Assembly (NCBI RefSeq): GCF_002813375.1 | Contig: NZ_PHUJ01000003.1 | Coordinates: 5,084,001 to 5,148,000, forward strand | Source of the DNA: Pseudonocardia alni | GTDB lineage: Bacteria; Actinomycetota; Actinomycetes; Mycobacteriales; Pseudonocardiaceae | DNA: 64,000 nucleotides | Reading direction: 5' to 3' | In this document: positions 23,813 to 30,621 of the stretch, in pieces | Numbering within the stretch: position 1 is the first letter of the stretch | Layout of the letters: every line of letters begins with the position of its first letter | The notes under the pieces: model-generated | Told to the model about the DNA's origin: nothing | What the model saw: only the letters and a program-made list of their open reading frames with translations | Databases searched by the model: none | Translations under genes and position numbers: made by a program

Positions 23813-24859
23813 GTGAGCACCTCGGCGACCTCCTCCGCGGCACGGCCACCGGCCGACCCCCGTCGTGACCTGGGCGCGGCCCTGCGCCGCTGGGCGGTGA
23901 CCGGCGGCCCGGGGATCGGCGTCGTCCGGGTGCTCGACCGGCACGGGTTCGGCTCCGTCGAGTCCGGCCAGCTGGTCGCGGGCACCACCGACGGCGAGGT
24001 CGGCGGCCTGCTCTACCTCGGCGCCCTCGACGACTCCGCGCACCCGCTCGCCGCCGAGGCGGCGTCCGGGACGGCCACGGTGCGCGAGGCGCACGTCGGG
24101 GAGTCCTCCGCGGTCGCGGCCGGACTCGCCTGCGCCGGCGGGGCGACGCTGCTCGCCCACCCGCTGCCCGCCGCTCCCGCCGCCGCGCTGGGGGAGGCGC
24201 TGGAGGCCGGTCGGCCCGCCGCGCTGCTGTCGGTCGTGGACACCGGCGCGGCCCTCGTGCTCACCGGGCCCGGCCTGGAGGAGCCCACCGGTGACCTCGG
24301 CGGGGTCACCGCCGCGGCGGCCGAGCAGGCCCGCGCCCTGCTGCGCCGGGGGGCCACGGCCACCGAGCGGCTCGACGTCGACGGCACCGCGGTCCTGGTC
24401 GACCTGCTGGTGCCGGTCCCGTCGGTGCTGGTCGTCGGCGAGGGTGCGCTCGGGGCCGCCCTGCACGCCCAGGCGGGCCTGCTCGGCTGGAGCGCCCGCA
24501 CCGTCACCACCGTCGACGACGCGCGCGCCGCCGTCGCCGCCTTCACCGAGGCCGACGTGCTGGTGCTGCTCGACCACGACCCGGCCTTCGACGCGGCCCT
24601 GCTCGACGGCCTCGCCCACGGCCGCGGGTTCCTCGGGGCGCTCGGGTCGCGGCGCACCCAGGCCGCGCGCCGCGAGCGGCTGCTCGCCGCCGGGGTCACC
24701 GAGGACGCCCTGTCCGCGGTCCACGGGCCGGTCGGTCTCGACCTCGGTGCCCGCACCCCGGCCGAGACCGCGGTGTCGATCGTCGCCCAGGTCGTCGCGC
24801 TGCGCGCCGGGCGCTCGGCGTCGGCGCTCGCCTCCTCCGCCGGTCGGATCGGCGGATGA
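23813..24859 (+). CDS. XdhC/CoxI family protein
   Basis: 348 residues. N-terminal XdhC_CoxI-like part (GVVRVLDRHGFGSVESGQLV; AAGLACAGGATLLAHPLP, where the CxGG of the family appears as CAGG) and a C-terminal Rossmann domain (SVLVVGEGALGAALHAQAGL; LGALGSRRTQAARRERLLAA; VHGPVGLDLGARTPAETAVS). Family members insert or protect the molybdenum cofactor of xanthine and CO dehydrogenases. No such enzyme is encoded nearby, and the XdhC here heads a run with ydcF and dgt. Confidence 0.8.
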   Translation: MSTSATSSAARPPADPRRDLGAALRRWAVTGGPGIGVVRVLDRHGFGSVESGQLVAGTTDGEVGGLLYLGALDDSAHPLAAEAASGTATVREAHVGESSAVAAGLACAGGATLLAHPLPAAPAAALGEALEAGRPAALLSVVDTGAALVLTGPGLEEPTGDLGGVTAAAAEQARALLRRGATATERLDVDGTAVLVDLLVPVPSVLVVGEGALGAALHAQAGLLGWSARTVTTVDDARAAVAAFTEADVLVLLDHDPAFDAALLDGLAHGRGFLGALGSRRTQAARRERLLAAGVTEDALSAVHGPVGLDLGARTPAETAVSIVAQVVALRAGRSASALASSAGRIGG

Positions 24860-25566
24860 CCGGCACGTCGTCGCGGCGCGGGCTCGGCGGCGCACCGCCG
24901 GAGCCCGGCCCGGACCGGCGCACCGTGCGGCGCCCGGTGCGGACCGGCATGACCTGGGGCGCGCGGCTGCTCGTCGGCGGGCTGGTCATGCTCGTCGCGG
25001 TGGTCGGGGTGACCGCGCTGCGGGTGTGGCAGGTCGCCCGGGTCGACGACCAGCGCCCCAGTGACGCGGTCGTCGTGCTCGGCGCCGCCCAGTACAACGG
25101 CGAGCCCAGCGCGGTGCTGGCCAACCGTCTCAAACACGCCGAGCAGCTGTGGCGCGACGGCGTGGCCCCGCGGATCGTCACCGTCGGCGGCGGGCGGACG
25201 GGGGACCGCTACACCGAGGCGGAGGCCAGCCGGGACTGGCTGATCGAGCAGGGCGTGCCGTCCTCGGCGGTCGAGGCCGTGCCCGAGGGCGCGGACACGC
25301 TCGGCAGCCTGCAGGCGGTCGCGGCGACGGCGCGGCAGCAGGGCTGGTCCTCGGCGCTGCTGGTGTCCGACCCGTGGCACAGCCTGCGGGCCCGCACCAT
25401 GGCCCGCGACGCCGGGCTGAAGGCCTACACCTCACCGACCCGCAGCGGCCCGATCGTGCAGACCCGTGAGACGCAGCTCCGCTACATCTACCGCGAGACC
25501 GGTGCGCTGTTGTTCTACGAGCTGACCCACGCCTCGGTCGACACCGCCAGCAGCGGTCTGGGATGA
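24856..25566 (+). CDS. YdcF/SanA-like DUF218 membrane protein
   Basis: 236 residues with one N-terminal membrane anchor (LLVGGLVMLVAVVGVTAL) and an extracytoplasmic DUF218 domain: SDAVVVLGAAQYNGEPS at the first strand, GGRTGDRYTEAEASRDWL, VSDPWHSLRARTMARDAGL. The D...G(A)AQY..EPS and DPWH motifs are the usual ones. Relatives (SanA, ElyC, YdcF) affect envelope permeability and cell-wall assembly. ATG overlaps the xdhC-like stop, and the stop overlaps dgt, so the three genes are translationally coupled. Confidence 0.85.
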   Translation: MTGTSSRRGLGGAPPEPGPDRRTVRRPVRTGMTWGARLLVGGLVMLVAVVGVTALRVWQVARVDDQRPSDAVVVLGAAQYNGEPSAVLANRLKHAEQLWRDGVAPRIVTVGGGRTGDRYTEAEASRDWLIEQGVPSSAVEAVPEGADTLGSLQAVAATARQQGWSSALLVSDPWHSLRARTMARDAGLKAYTSPTRSGPIVQTRETQLRYIYRETGALLFYELTHASVDTASSGLG

Positions 25567-26861
25567 GCGTCCAGCACGCCCCGGCCGATCCGGGCTACAC
25601 CGCTGCCGACGCGGAGCGCCGCCACCCCGAGGCCCCGAAGGGGTCCGGGCTGGGGGAGCGCGGCCGCGTCGAGCGGCGCAGCCCCTACTCCCGGGACCGG
25701 GCCCGGGTGCTGCACTGCGCGGCGCTGCGCCGGCTCGCGGGCAAGACCCAGGTGGTCGGGCCGGGGGAGGGCGCCGAGGTCAGCGGCATCCCGCGGACCC
25801 GGCTGACCCATTCGCTGGAGGTCGCTCAGATCGGCCGCGGCGTCGCCGAGGAGCTGGGGCTCGACCCGGACGTCGTCGACGCCGCCGGGCTCGCCCACGA
25901 CATCGGCCACCCGCCGTTCGGGCACAACGGCGAGCGGGCGCTCGACGTCGCGGGTGCGGAGTGCGGCGGGTTCGAGGGCAACGCCCAGACCCTGCGCATC
26001 CTGACCCGCCTGGAGCCGAAGGCACGCTCCGGCGACGGTCTCGTCCCCGGTGGGCTCAACCTGACCCGGGCGACGCTGGACGCCGCCACCAAGTACCCGT
26101 GGGCGCGGCGCGGCGCGGAGCGCAAGTTCGGTGCCTACACCGACGACCTGCCCGCCCTGGAGTGGCTGCGCGCCGGGGCCCGGCCGGGGGTGCGGAGCAT
26201 GGAGGCCCAGGTCATGGACTGGGCCGACGACGTCGCCTATTCGGTGCACGACGTCGAGGACGCGGTGCACGCCGGCCGCATGGACCTGGCCGTGCTGTCC
26301 TCGCCGGCGGAGCGCGCGGCGCTCGCGGTGGAGGCGTCGCTGCGCTTCGGCGAGGACGAGGGCGCCTGCGCCGAGGCCGCCGCCCGGCTCGACGCGCTGC
26401 CGGTGGTCCGTGCGGTCCGCGGGTTCGACGCCGCCACCGCCGCGGGCGACGACCTGGTCGCGATGAAGCGGATGACCTCCGAGCTGGTGGGCCGGTTCGC
26501 GCTGGCCGCCACCGACGCGACCCTGGACACCTACGGCGACGCACCGCTGGCCCGGCACCGCGCCGACCTGGTGGTCCCGGTCGTCGCGGCGGCGGAGGTC
26601 GTGGTGCTCAAGGCGCTGGCCACCCGCTACGTGATGAGCGACCCGCGGCGGCTGGAGATGCAGTCCCGCCAGCGCGACCTGCTGCACGACCTCGTCGCGG
26701 CGTTGTGCGCCCGGGGGCCCGGTGCCCTGGACCCGGCCCGCGCGGAGGACTGGACGGCCGCCCCCGACGACCGGGCGCGGCTGCGCGTCGTGATCGACCA
26801 GGTCGCGACGCTGACCGACCCGCAGGCGCACGCCTGGCACCGCACGCTCTGCCGGCCCTGA
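25563..26861 (+). CDS. dgt: Deoxyguanosinetriphosphate triphosphohydrolase-like protein
   Basis: HD-domain dNTP triphosphohydrolase releasing deoxynucleoside and triphosphate. 432 residues. The metal site is complete: H83 in LTHSLEVAQ, H112-D113 in LAHDIGHPPFGHNGE, with the later Asp in WADDVAYSVHDVEDAV. Preceded by the classic YSRDRARVLHCAALRRLAGK motif. Located two genes from dnaG as in mycobacteria (Rv2344c-Rv2343c), with insertions in between. ATG at 25563 overlaps the DUF218 stop. Confidence 0.93.
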   Translation: MSVQHAPADPGYTAADAERRHPEAPKGSGLGERGRVERRSPYSRDRARVLHCAALRRLAGKTQVVGPGEGAEVSGIPRTRLTHSLEVAQIGRGVAEELGLDPDVVDAAGLAHDIGHPPFGHNGERALDVAGAECGGFEGNAQTLRILTRLEPKARSGDGLVPGGLNLTRATLDAATKYPWARRGAERKFGAYTDDLPALEWLRAGARPGVRSMEAQVMDWADDVAYSVHDVEDAVHAGRMDLAVLSSPAERAALAVEASLRFGEDEGACAEAAARLDALPVVRAVRGFDAATAAGDDLVAMKRMTSELVGRFALAATDATLDTYGDAPLARHRADLVVPVVAAAEVVVLKALATRYVMSDPRRLEMQSRQRDLLHDLVAALCARGPGALDPARAEDWTAAPDDRARLRVVIDQVATLTDPQAHAWHRTLCRP

Positions 26862-26886
26862 GACCACACCGGCCCCGGGACGCCGA

Positions 26887-26920
26887 CCGGCCCCGCCGCC
26901 CGGTCGGACGGCGGGGCCGG
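26887..26920. terminator. Bidirectional terminator between dgt and HNH gene
   Basis: CCGGCCCCGCCG (26887-26898) and CGGCGGGGCCGG (26909-26920) form a perfect 12-bp stem with a 10-nt loop, placed 25 nt after dgt and 11 nt after the convergent gene's end. Confidence 0.85.
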
Positions 26921-26931
26921 GTCGGCAGGGG

Positions 26932-27774
26932 TCAGCGCAGGGTGACCGCGGGCTTCGCCGCGTCGGCCTCGCTGGTCACGGCGCGGGTCGGGCAGGTCCC
27001 GAGAACCCTGTCGATCGCGTCGCGCTCGGCGCTGGTCACCCACAGCTTGTACTTCTTCTTCACCGCGACCTGCCGCGCGACATAGGCGCAGCGGTAGCGG
27101 TTGTCCGGCGGGAGCCAGGTCGCGGCGTCGCCGTCGCTCTTGCGGCCGTTGGTCGGGCCGTCGACCGCGATCAGGTTCAGCGGGTCGTTCCCGATCTTCT
27201 CCCGGGTGGTCGCGTCGAGCTGCTGGGCGCCCTTCTGCCAGGCGTCGGACAGCGCGACGACGTGGTCGATCTGCACTTTCTCGCTGGTGCCCTGACCGCG
27301 GGTGAAGGAGATGGTGGTGCCGGTGTAGGAGTCGCGCAGCGACCCGGTGAGCACGACGCAGTCGTGCGTGCCCGCCTTGAACGTCTCGCGGTCCATGTCC
27401 CGGGAGAGGACCTGGTTGCGCTGGTCACAGCCGTCGCGGTCGATGTCGGCCCAGCGGCGTCCGAACTGCTCGCGGGTGTAGCCGGTCTTCGGGGCCCGGC
27501 CCTTCACCGCCAGCGTCTTCAGCGTCGTCGACGCGCTGCCCGCGGCCGCGCCCTCCACGGTCCCGGGTGTCACCGGGGCGACCACACCGACGTCGACGGC
27601 GCCGGTGTCGAGCGCCGCGTCCAGCACGTCCACGAACGACCCGGGGGATCCGCACCCGGCCATGACCATCATCGTCGCCAGAAGCCCGGCGACCCGCACA
27701 CCTCGTACACGCACGCAGTAGATGGTCGCGAACGCGCGCGCCGGAACCGCGCCAACACGCCGCGTGTTCGTCAC
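26932..27774 (-). CDS. Exported HNH nuclease-family lipoprotein (DUF1524-like)
   Basis: 280 residues from the GTG at 27774, or 260 from a GTG at 27714 that directly precedes the signal peptide VRGVRVAGLLATMMVMAGC, whose MAGC is a lipobox. The mature protein contains a DUF1524/GmrSD-C-like HNH region: YTREQFGRRWADIDRDGCD, QIDHVVALSDAWQKGAQQ (D-H pair), NDPLNLIAVDGPTNGRKSDG and a closing CAYVARQVAVKKKYKLWV. All HNH residues appear intact. Such small secreted nucleases are common in actinobacteria and may serve nutrient scavenging or competition. Single gene with its own terminator. Confidence 0.83.
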   Translation of the reverse strand: MTNTRRVGAVPARAFATIYCVRVRGVRVAGLLATMMVMAGCGSPGSFVDVLDAALDTGAVDVGVVAPVTPGTVEGAAAGSASTTLKTLAVKGRAPKTGYTREQFGRRWADIDRDGCDQRNQVLSRDMDRETFKAGTHDCVVLTGSLRDSYTGTTISFTRGQGTSEKVQIDHVVALSDAWQKGAQQLDATTREKIGNDPLNLIAVDGPTNGRKSDGDAATWLPPDNRYRCAYVARQVAVKKKYKLWVTSAERDAIDRVLGTCPTRAVTSEADAAKPAVTLR

Positions 27775-28059
27775 TCAGGGTGAAGTAGCTTGCCAGGAGG
27801 CTCCCGGTCCGTTCACAGGGTCGGGGCGGACCGCGGGGGCGTGATCACGCTCATCGACCTGTTGTCCACCACGGCCGGGGCGGCCGGGGGAACGCTCGGG
27901 GTACTCGTGCTCGCGCTCGTCGAGATGGCGCCGTGGCCGGCCCGGCACGCCCAGGACGGGCTGCCCGCCCGGCGCGTGCCGGGACGGGCAGGGCAGCCCG
28001 CCTCCCACGCAGAGCGGTGGCCCGGACCCGGGCGCGGTGACGGCTGCGGCCGCCCGGTG
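27775..28059. other. Intergenic region without a supported gene
   Basis: Upstream of the HNH gene and downstream of hsp20. A GTG frame at 27841 starts with a hydrophobic stretch but has no ribosome binding site and degenerates into arginine/proline codons. A 10-bp stem CGGGCTGCCC / GGGCAGCCCG (27957-27966 with 27991-28000) is a second, outer terminator candidate for hsp20. Confidence 0.5.
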
Positions 28060-28088
28060 CCCGGGCCCGGCAGTCGGCCGGACCCGGG
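28060..28088 (-). terminator. Terminator of hsp20
   Basis: CCCGGGCCCGGC (28060-28071) pairs with GCCGGACCCGGG (28077-28088), one mismatch, 5-nt loop, 9 nt beyond the hsp20 stop. Confidence 0.75.
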
Positions 28089-28097
28089 CACCGGGGG

Positions 28098-28544
28098 TCA
28101 GGTGCCGATCCTCGGCCGGTCGGCATCGTGCCCGGACTCCACGGTGATCGTCCGCGGCTTGGCCGCCTCGGCGACCGGGATGCGGATGCGCAGCACTCCG
28201 GCGTCGTACGACGCGTGGATGGCGGACGTGTCGAGGTTGTCGCCCAGGAGCAGCTGACGGGCGAACACGCCGTAGGCCCGCTCGGAGGCGACCCACTCGA
28301 CCTGGTCGGTGGTTCCGGTGTGGGTGGGCCGTCGTTCCGCCTTGACCGTCAGGGTGCTGCGCTCGACGGAGAGCTCGACGGCGTCCGGGTCGATGCCGGG
28401 CAGGTCGAACTCCACGACGAACTCGTCACCGTGACGCCAGGCGTCCATCGGCATCGCCGCCGGGCGCGACCATGTGCCGCCGGACTCGAACGCCTGCGCG
28501 GCGAGCCGGTCCAGGGCCCGGAACGGGTCGGTACGCAGCAGCAT
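28098..28544 (-). CDS. Small heat-shock protein, Hsp20/alpha-crystallin family
   Basis: ATP-independent holdase that binds unfolding proteins. 148 residues. The alpha-crystallin domain spans about residues 35-130 (FVVEFDLPGIDPDAVELSVE; LTVKAERR; FARQLLLGDNLDTSAIHASY; GVLRIRIPVAEAAKPRTI), with the conserved GVL motif and the terminal I-x-I/V-type tail (RTITVE). N-terminus MLLRTDPFRALDRLA is typical of Streptomyces Hsp18. Transcribed after a merR-type gene, from a strong promoter that overlaps the end of that gene, and with a structured leader of about 98 nt. Confidence 0.92.
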   Translation of the reverse strand: MLLRTDPFRALDRLAAQAFESGGTWSRPAAMPMDAWRHGDEFVVEFDLPGIDPDAVELSVERSTLTVKAERRPTHTGTTDQVEWVASERAYGVFARQLLLGDNLDTSAIHASYDAGVLRIRIPVAEAAKPRTITVESGHDADRPRIGT

Positions 28545-28648
28545 CGTGAACCACTCCCTTCCAGCCGTGCCGGTTCGCGACCGGCCGGCTGACTCCTCGT
28601 CGTCCTTCGTCGGGTCGGTACTCCGGAGAGGAGCTCCGGATATCTCCA

Positions 28649-28676
28649 GTTATAGCTTCAGATTTTCTGCTGTCAA
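28649..28676 (-). promoter_or_regulatory. Sigma-A promoter of hsp20
   Basis: On the minus strand TTGACA (28671-28676), 16 nt, TATAAC (28649-28654): near-consensus vegetative promoter. The -35 overlaps the stop codon of the upstream merR gene (TGA at 28673-28675). The AT-rich spacer contains CAGA-AAA-TCTG, a possible operator. A pair of TCCGGA palindromes lies just downstream (28622-28640). Confidence 0.75.
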
Positions 28677-29038
28677 GGGATCGAGCGAGCGGTGTCGCCG
28701 AGCTCGGGCTGCAGCTGTGCGAGCTCCGTGCGCAGCCGCTCGATCTCGCGGTGCGCGGCGCCGAGGCGGTCCTCGCTGTCGGCGAGCTCCCCGCGCAGCC
28801 GGTCGATCCACGACGCCGACCCCAGGGGGTGTCCCTCGTCCAGCAGGGTGCGCAGGCGGGCGGCCTGCTCCAGCTGGTTGCGCGAGTAGCGGCGGTGCCC
28901 GCCGGCGGAGCGGTGCGGATTCACCACGCCCGCGCTGTCCAGGCTGCGCAGGAAGGCGGGCTCGACCTCCAGCAGGTGCGCGGCCTGGCCCATCGCGACG
29001 GTCGGGTAGTCGGGGTCGTCGAGTCGGTCCAGTGCCAT
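28673..29038 (-). CDS. MerR-family regulator (HspR-like), partner of hsp20
   Basis: 121 residues. MerR-type winged helix: YPTVAMGQAAHLLEVEPAFL, then VNPHRSAGGHRRYSRNQLEQ (the HRRYS motif is diagnostic), followed by a long coiled coil (LRGELADSEDRLGAAHREIE). It has no C-terminal effector domain, like HspR/BldC-type regulators. Position immediately before hsp20 suggests it represses it, comparable in role to RheA or HspR in streptomycetes. ATG at 29038 has GAGAGGA upstream; a longer start at 29119 overlaps a HAIR-like palindrome and is rejected. Confidence 0.8.
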   Translation of the reverse strand: MALDRLDDPDYPTVAMGQAAHLLEVEPAFLRSLDSAGVVNPHRSAGGHRRYSRNQLEQAARLRTLLDEGHPLGSASWIDRLRGELADSEDRLGAAHREIERLRTELAQLQPELGDTARSIP

Positions 29039-29103
29039 GGTCGGTCCTCTCTCGCGGCCCGCGGCGCACTCCCGGACACCCGGGCCGGTCGTCCGTCGAC
29101 TCC

Positions 29104-29119
29104 GAGTGTAGCTACTCAA
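29104..29119. promoter_or_regulatory. HAIR-like inverted repeat at the merR promoter
   Basis: GAGT-GTAGCT-ACTCAA. The known HspR operator HAIR is CTTGAGT-N7-ACTCAAG; here the arms are alike but the spacer is 6. On the minus strand TACACT (29105-29110) overlaps it as a -10 box for merR, consistent with autorepression. A separate 16-bp palindrome, GGCGAAAATTTTCACC, begins at 29121. Confidence 0.45.
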
Positions 29120-29182
29120 TGGCGAAAATTTTCACCGTGCGCTACAGATATGAGGGAGACGACGATCCGGGAGGAGAGCGTG

Positions 29183-29566
29183 ATGAACGAGAGCAGGGCC
29201 CGCACCGACCGTCCCCGGGAGGACGTCCTCCGCATCCGCGTGGAGGGCGAACTGGACGCGGCGGCGGGCGCGTCGCTGTTGCGCCAGGTCGACGCGCACC
29301 TCGCCGTCGCCGGCGCCGGGTGGGCGCCGGTGCGGCACGTCCTCGTCGACCTGGGCACCGGGGTCACCGCGCGCGGGGCGCGGGCGCTGCACCACCTGCG
29401 CCACGTGGCGCGGAACCGTGGCCTGGACGTCCGGCTGATCGGCGCCGCACGCGTCGCGCCGCGCATGGTGCCGGGCGTCCGGGCGGTCCTGCACGGGATG
29501 CGCAACCACCCGGACCTGGCCTCGGCACTCGCCGACCTGGAGCCGCCGGCCGTCGTCGCGGCCTGA
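29183..29566 (+). CDS. STAS-domain protein (anti-sigma factor antagonist-like)
   Basis: 127 residues: VLRIRVEGELDAAAGASLLR, HVLVDLGTGVTARGARALHH, and VRLIGAARVAPRMVPGVRAV give the beta-alpha layout of a STAS domain. The phosphorylatable Ser of SpoIIAA-type proteins (DLS-S/T-x-D) reads DLGTGVTARGA, so a Thr is available but the motif is not canonical. It might regulate an alternative sigma factor, or be a non-signalling STAS protein. GGAGGAGAGC precedes the ATG. Divergent from merR-hsp20, so a stress-related role is plausible. Confidence 0.65.
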   Translation: MNESRARTDRPREDVLRIRVEGELDAAAGASLLRQVDAHLAVAGAGWAPVRHVLVDLGTGVTARGARALHHLRHVARNRGLDVRLIGAARVAPRMVPGVRAVLHGMRNHPDLASALADLEPPAVVAA

Positions 29567-29636
29567 CCGGACCCGGGGGTGAGGCTCCCGCCACCCCGGC
29601 TTGCCCCGATCGTTAGCACTGCGATGGAGTGAGGGC

Positions 29637-30611
29637 GTGACCTCCTCGCGTTGGCTCGTCCCGGTGCTGGCCGTGCTCTTCGTCCCGCTGTGGGCGTCCG
29701 GCTTCATCGCGGGCAAGATCGCGACCGGGTCGACCGACGTGCCCGCGGTCCTGTTCTGGCGGTTCGTGATCGCGCTGGTCGTGATGCTCGCCGCGGTCGC
29801 GGTGCTGCGACCGGGCCTGCCGCGCGGCCGGTCCTGGCTGCACCTCGCGGTCACGGCGTTGCTGCTGCAGGTCGGGCAGTTCACCTTCGTCTACAGCGGG
29901 CTCGCCTCCGGCGTCCCGGCCGGGCTGTCGAGTCTCATCCTCGGGATGGCGCCGCTGCTGGTCGGACTGCTGACCCCGTTGCTGCTGGCCACCCGCCTGG
30001 GCGTCGGACCGGTGCTGGGACTCCTGATCGGCGCCACCGGCGTCTACGTCGTGCTGGCCGACGACCTCGGTGCCGGTCTCGGCGGCAACCTCGTCTTCCC
30101 GGTGCTGGGCATGCTGTCGCTGGCGGCCGGCACGCTCTACCAGAAGCGGTTCAACGACAGCACGCCCGTGGTGACCAGCGTCGTGGTCCAGATGGCGACC
30201 TCGCTGGTCGCGACCCTGGTCGCCTGGCCGTTCCTCGGTGCGGACTGGCTGCCCCGCGCGCCGTCGGGCTGGGCGGCCGTGGCCTTCCTGGGAGTCGTGA
30301 ACTCGGCGGGCGCCTTCGTGCTGATGTTCGTGCTGCTGCGACGCCGCTCGACGGTGTTCGTGTCGTCGCTGCTCAACCTGGTCCCGGCGACGACGGCGCT
30401 GGTCGCCGTGCCCGTGCTCGGCGAGCCGCTCACCGTGCAGGCGGTACTGGGCCTGGGCATCGCCCTGGTCGGCATGTTCGTCGGGCTGGGCCGGGTGCCC
30501 GGCCTGCGCGGCCGCCGGGTGGTCGCCGTCGCCGCCCCGTCCGGGCAGCCGGACGGAGACGCCGTCGCACCGGCAGCGGGCGGACCGGGGCGCCGGGCCG
30601 GGGACGCCTAG
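29637..30611 (+). CDS. EamA/DMT-superfamily transporter
   Basis: 324 residues, about ten membrane segments in two EamA repeats (LVPVLAVLFVPLWASGFIAG at the start; LGVVNSAGAFVLMFVLLRRR and STVFVSSLLNLVPATTALVA in the second). RhaT/YdcZ-type drug/metabolite exporters; substrate unknown. The C-terminal 30 residues are Pro/Gly-rich and cytoplasmic. GTG at 29637 follows GGAGTGAGGG. Ends just before the leaderless dnaG start: its last codon overlaps the dnaG -10 box. Confidence 0.85.
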   Translation: MTSSRWLVPVLAVLFVPLWASGFIAGKIATGSTDVPAVLFWRFVIALVVMLAAVAVLRPGLPRGRSWLHLAVTALLLQVGQFTFVYSGLASGVPAGLSSLILGMAPLLVGLLTPLLLATRLGVGPVLGLLIGATGVYVVLADDLGAGLGGNLVFPVLGMLSLAAGTLYQKRFNDSTPVVTSVVVQMATSLVATLVAWPFLGADWLPRAPSGWAAVAFLGVVNSAGAFVLMFVLLRRRSTVFVSSLLNLVPATTALVAVPVLGEPLTVQAVLGLGIALVGMFVGLGRVPGLRGRRVVAVAAPSGQPDGDAVAPAAGGPGRRAGDA

Positions 30612-30614
30612 ACT
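30609..30614 (+). promoter_or_regulatory. -10 box of leaderless dnaG
   Basis: TAGACT, 7 nt before GTG 30622. Its TAG is at the same time the stop codon of the upstream transporter gene. Confidence 0.65.
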
Positions 30615-30621
30615 GGCCGGC

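Noticed and set aside
27841..28257. Plus-strand frame starting with a hydrophobic segment between the HNH gene and hsp20
   Set aside because: No ribosome binding site, rapid decay to Pro/Arg/Gly codons, and overlap with the hsp20 terminators and coding region.
29613..29631. CIRCE-like sequence TTAGCACT ... GAGTG before the DMT transporter gene
   Set aside because: The spacer is 6 rather than 9 nt, the right arm lacks CTAA, and no chaperone gene follows.
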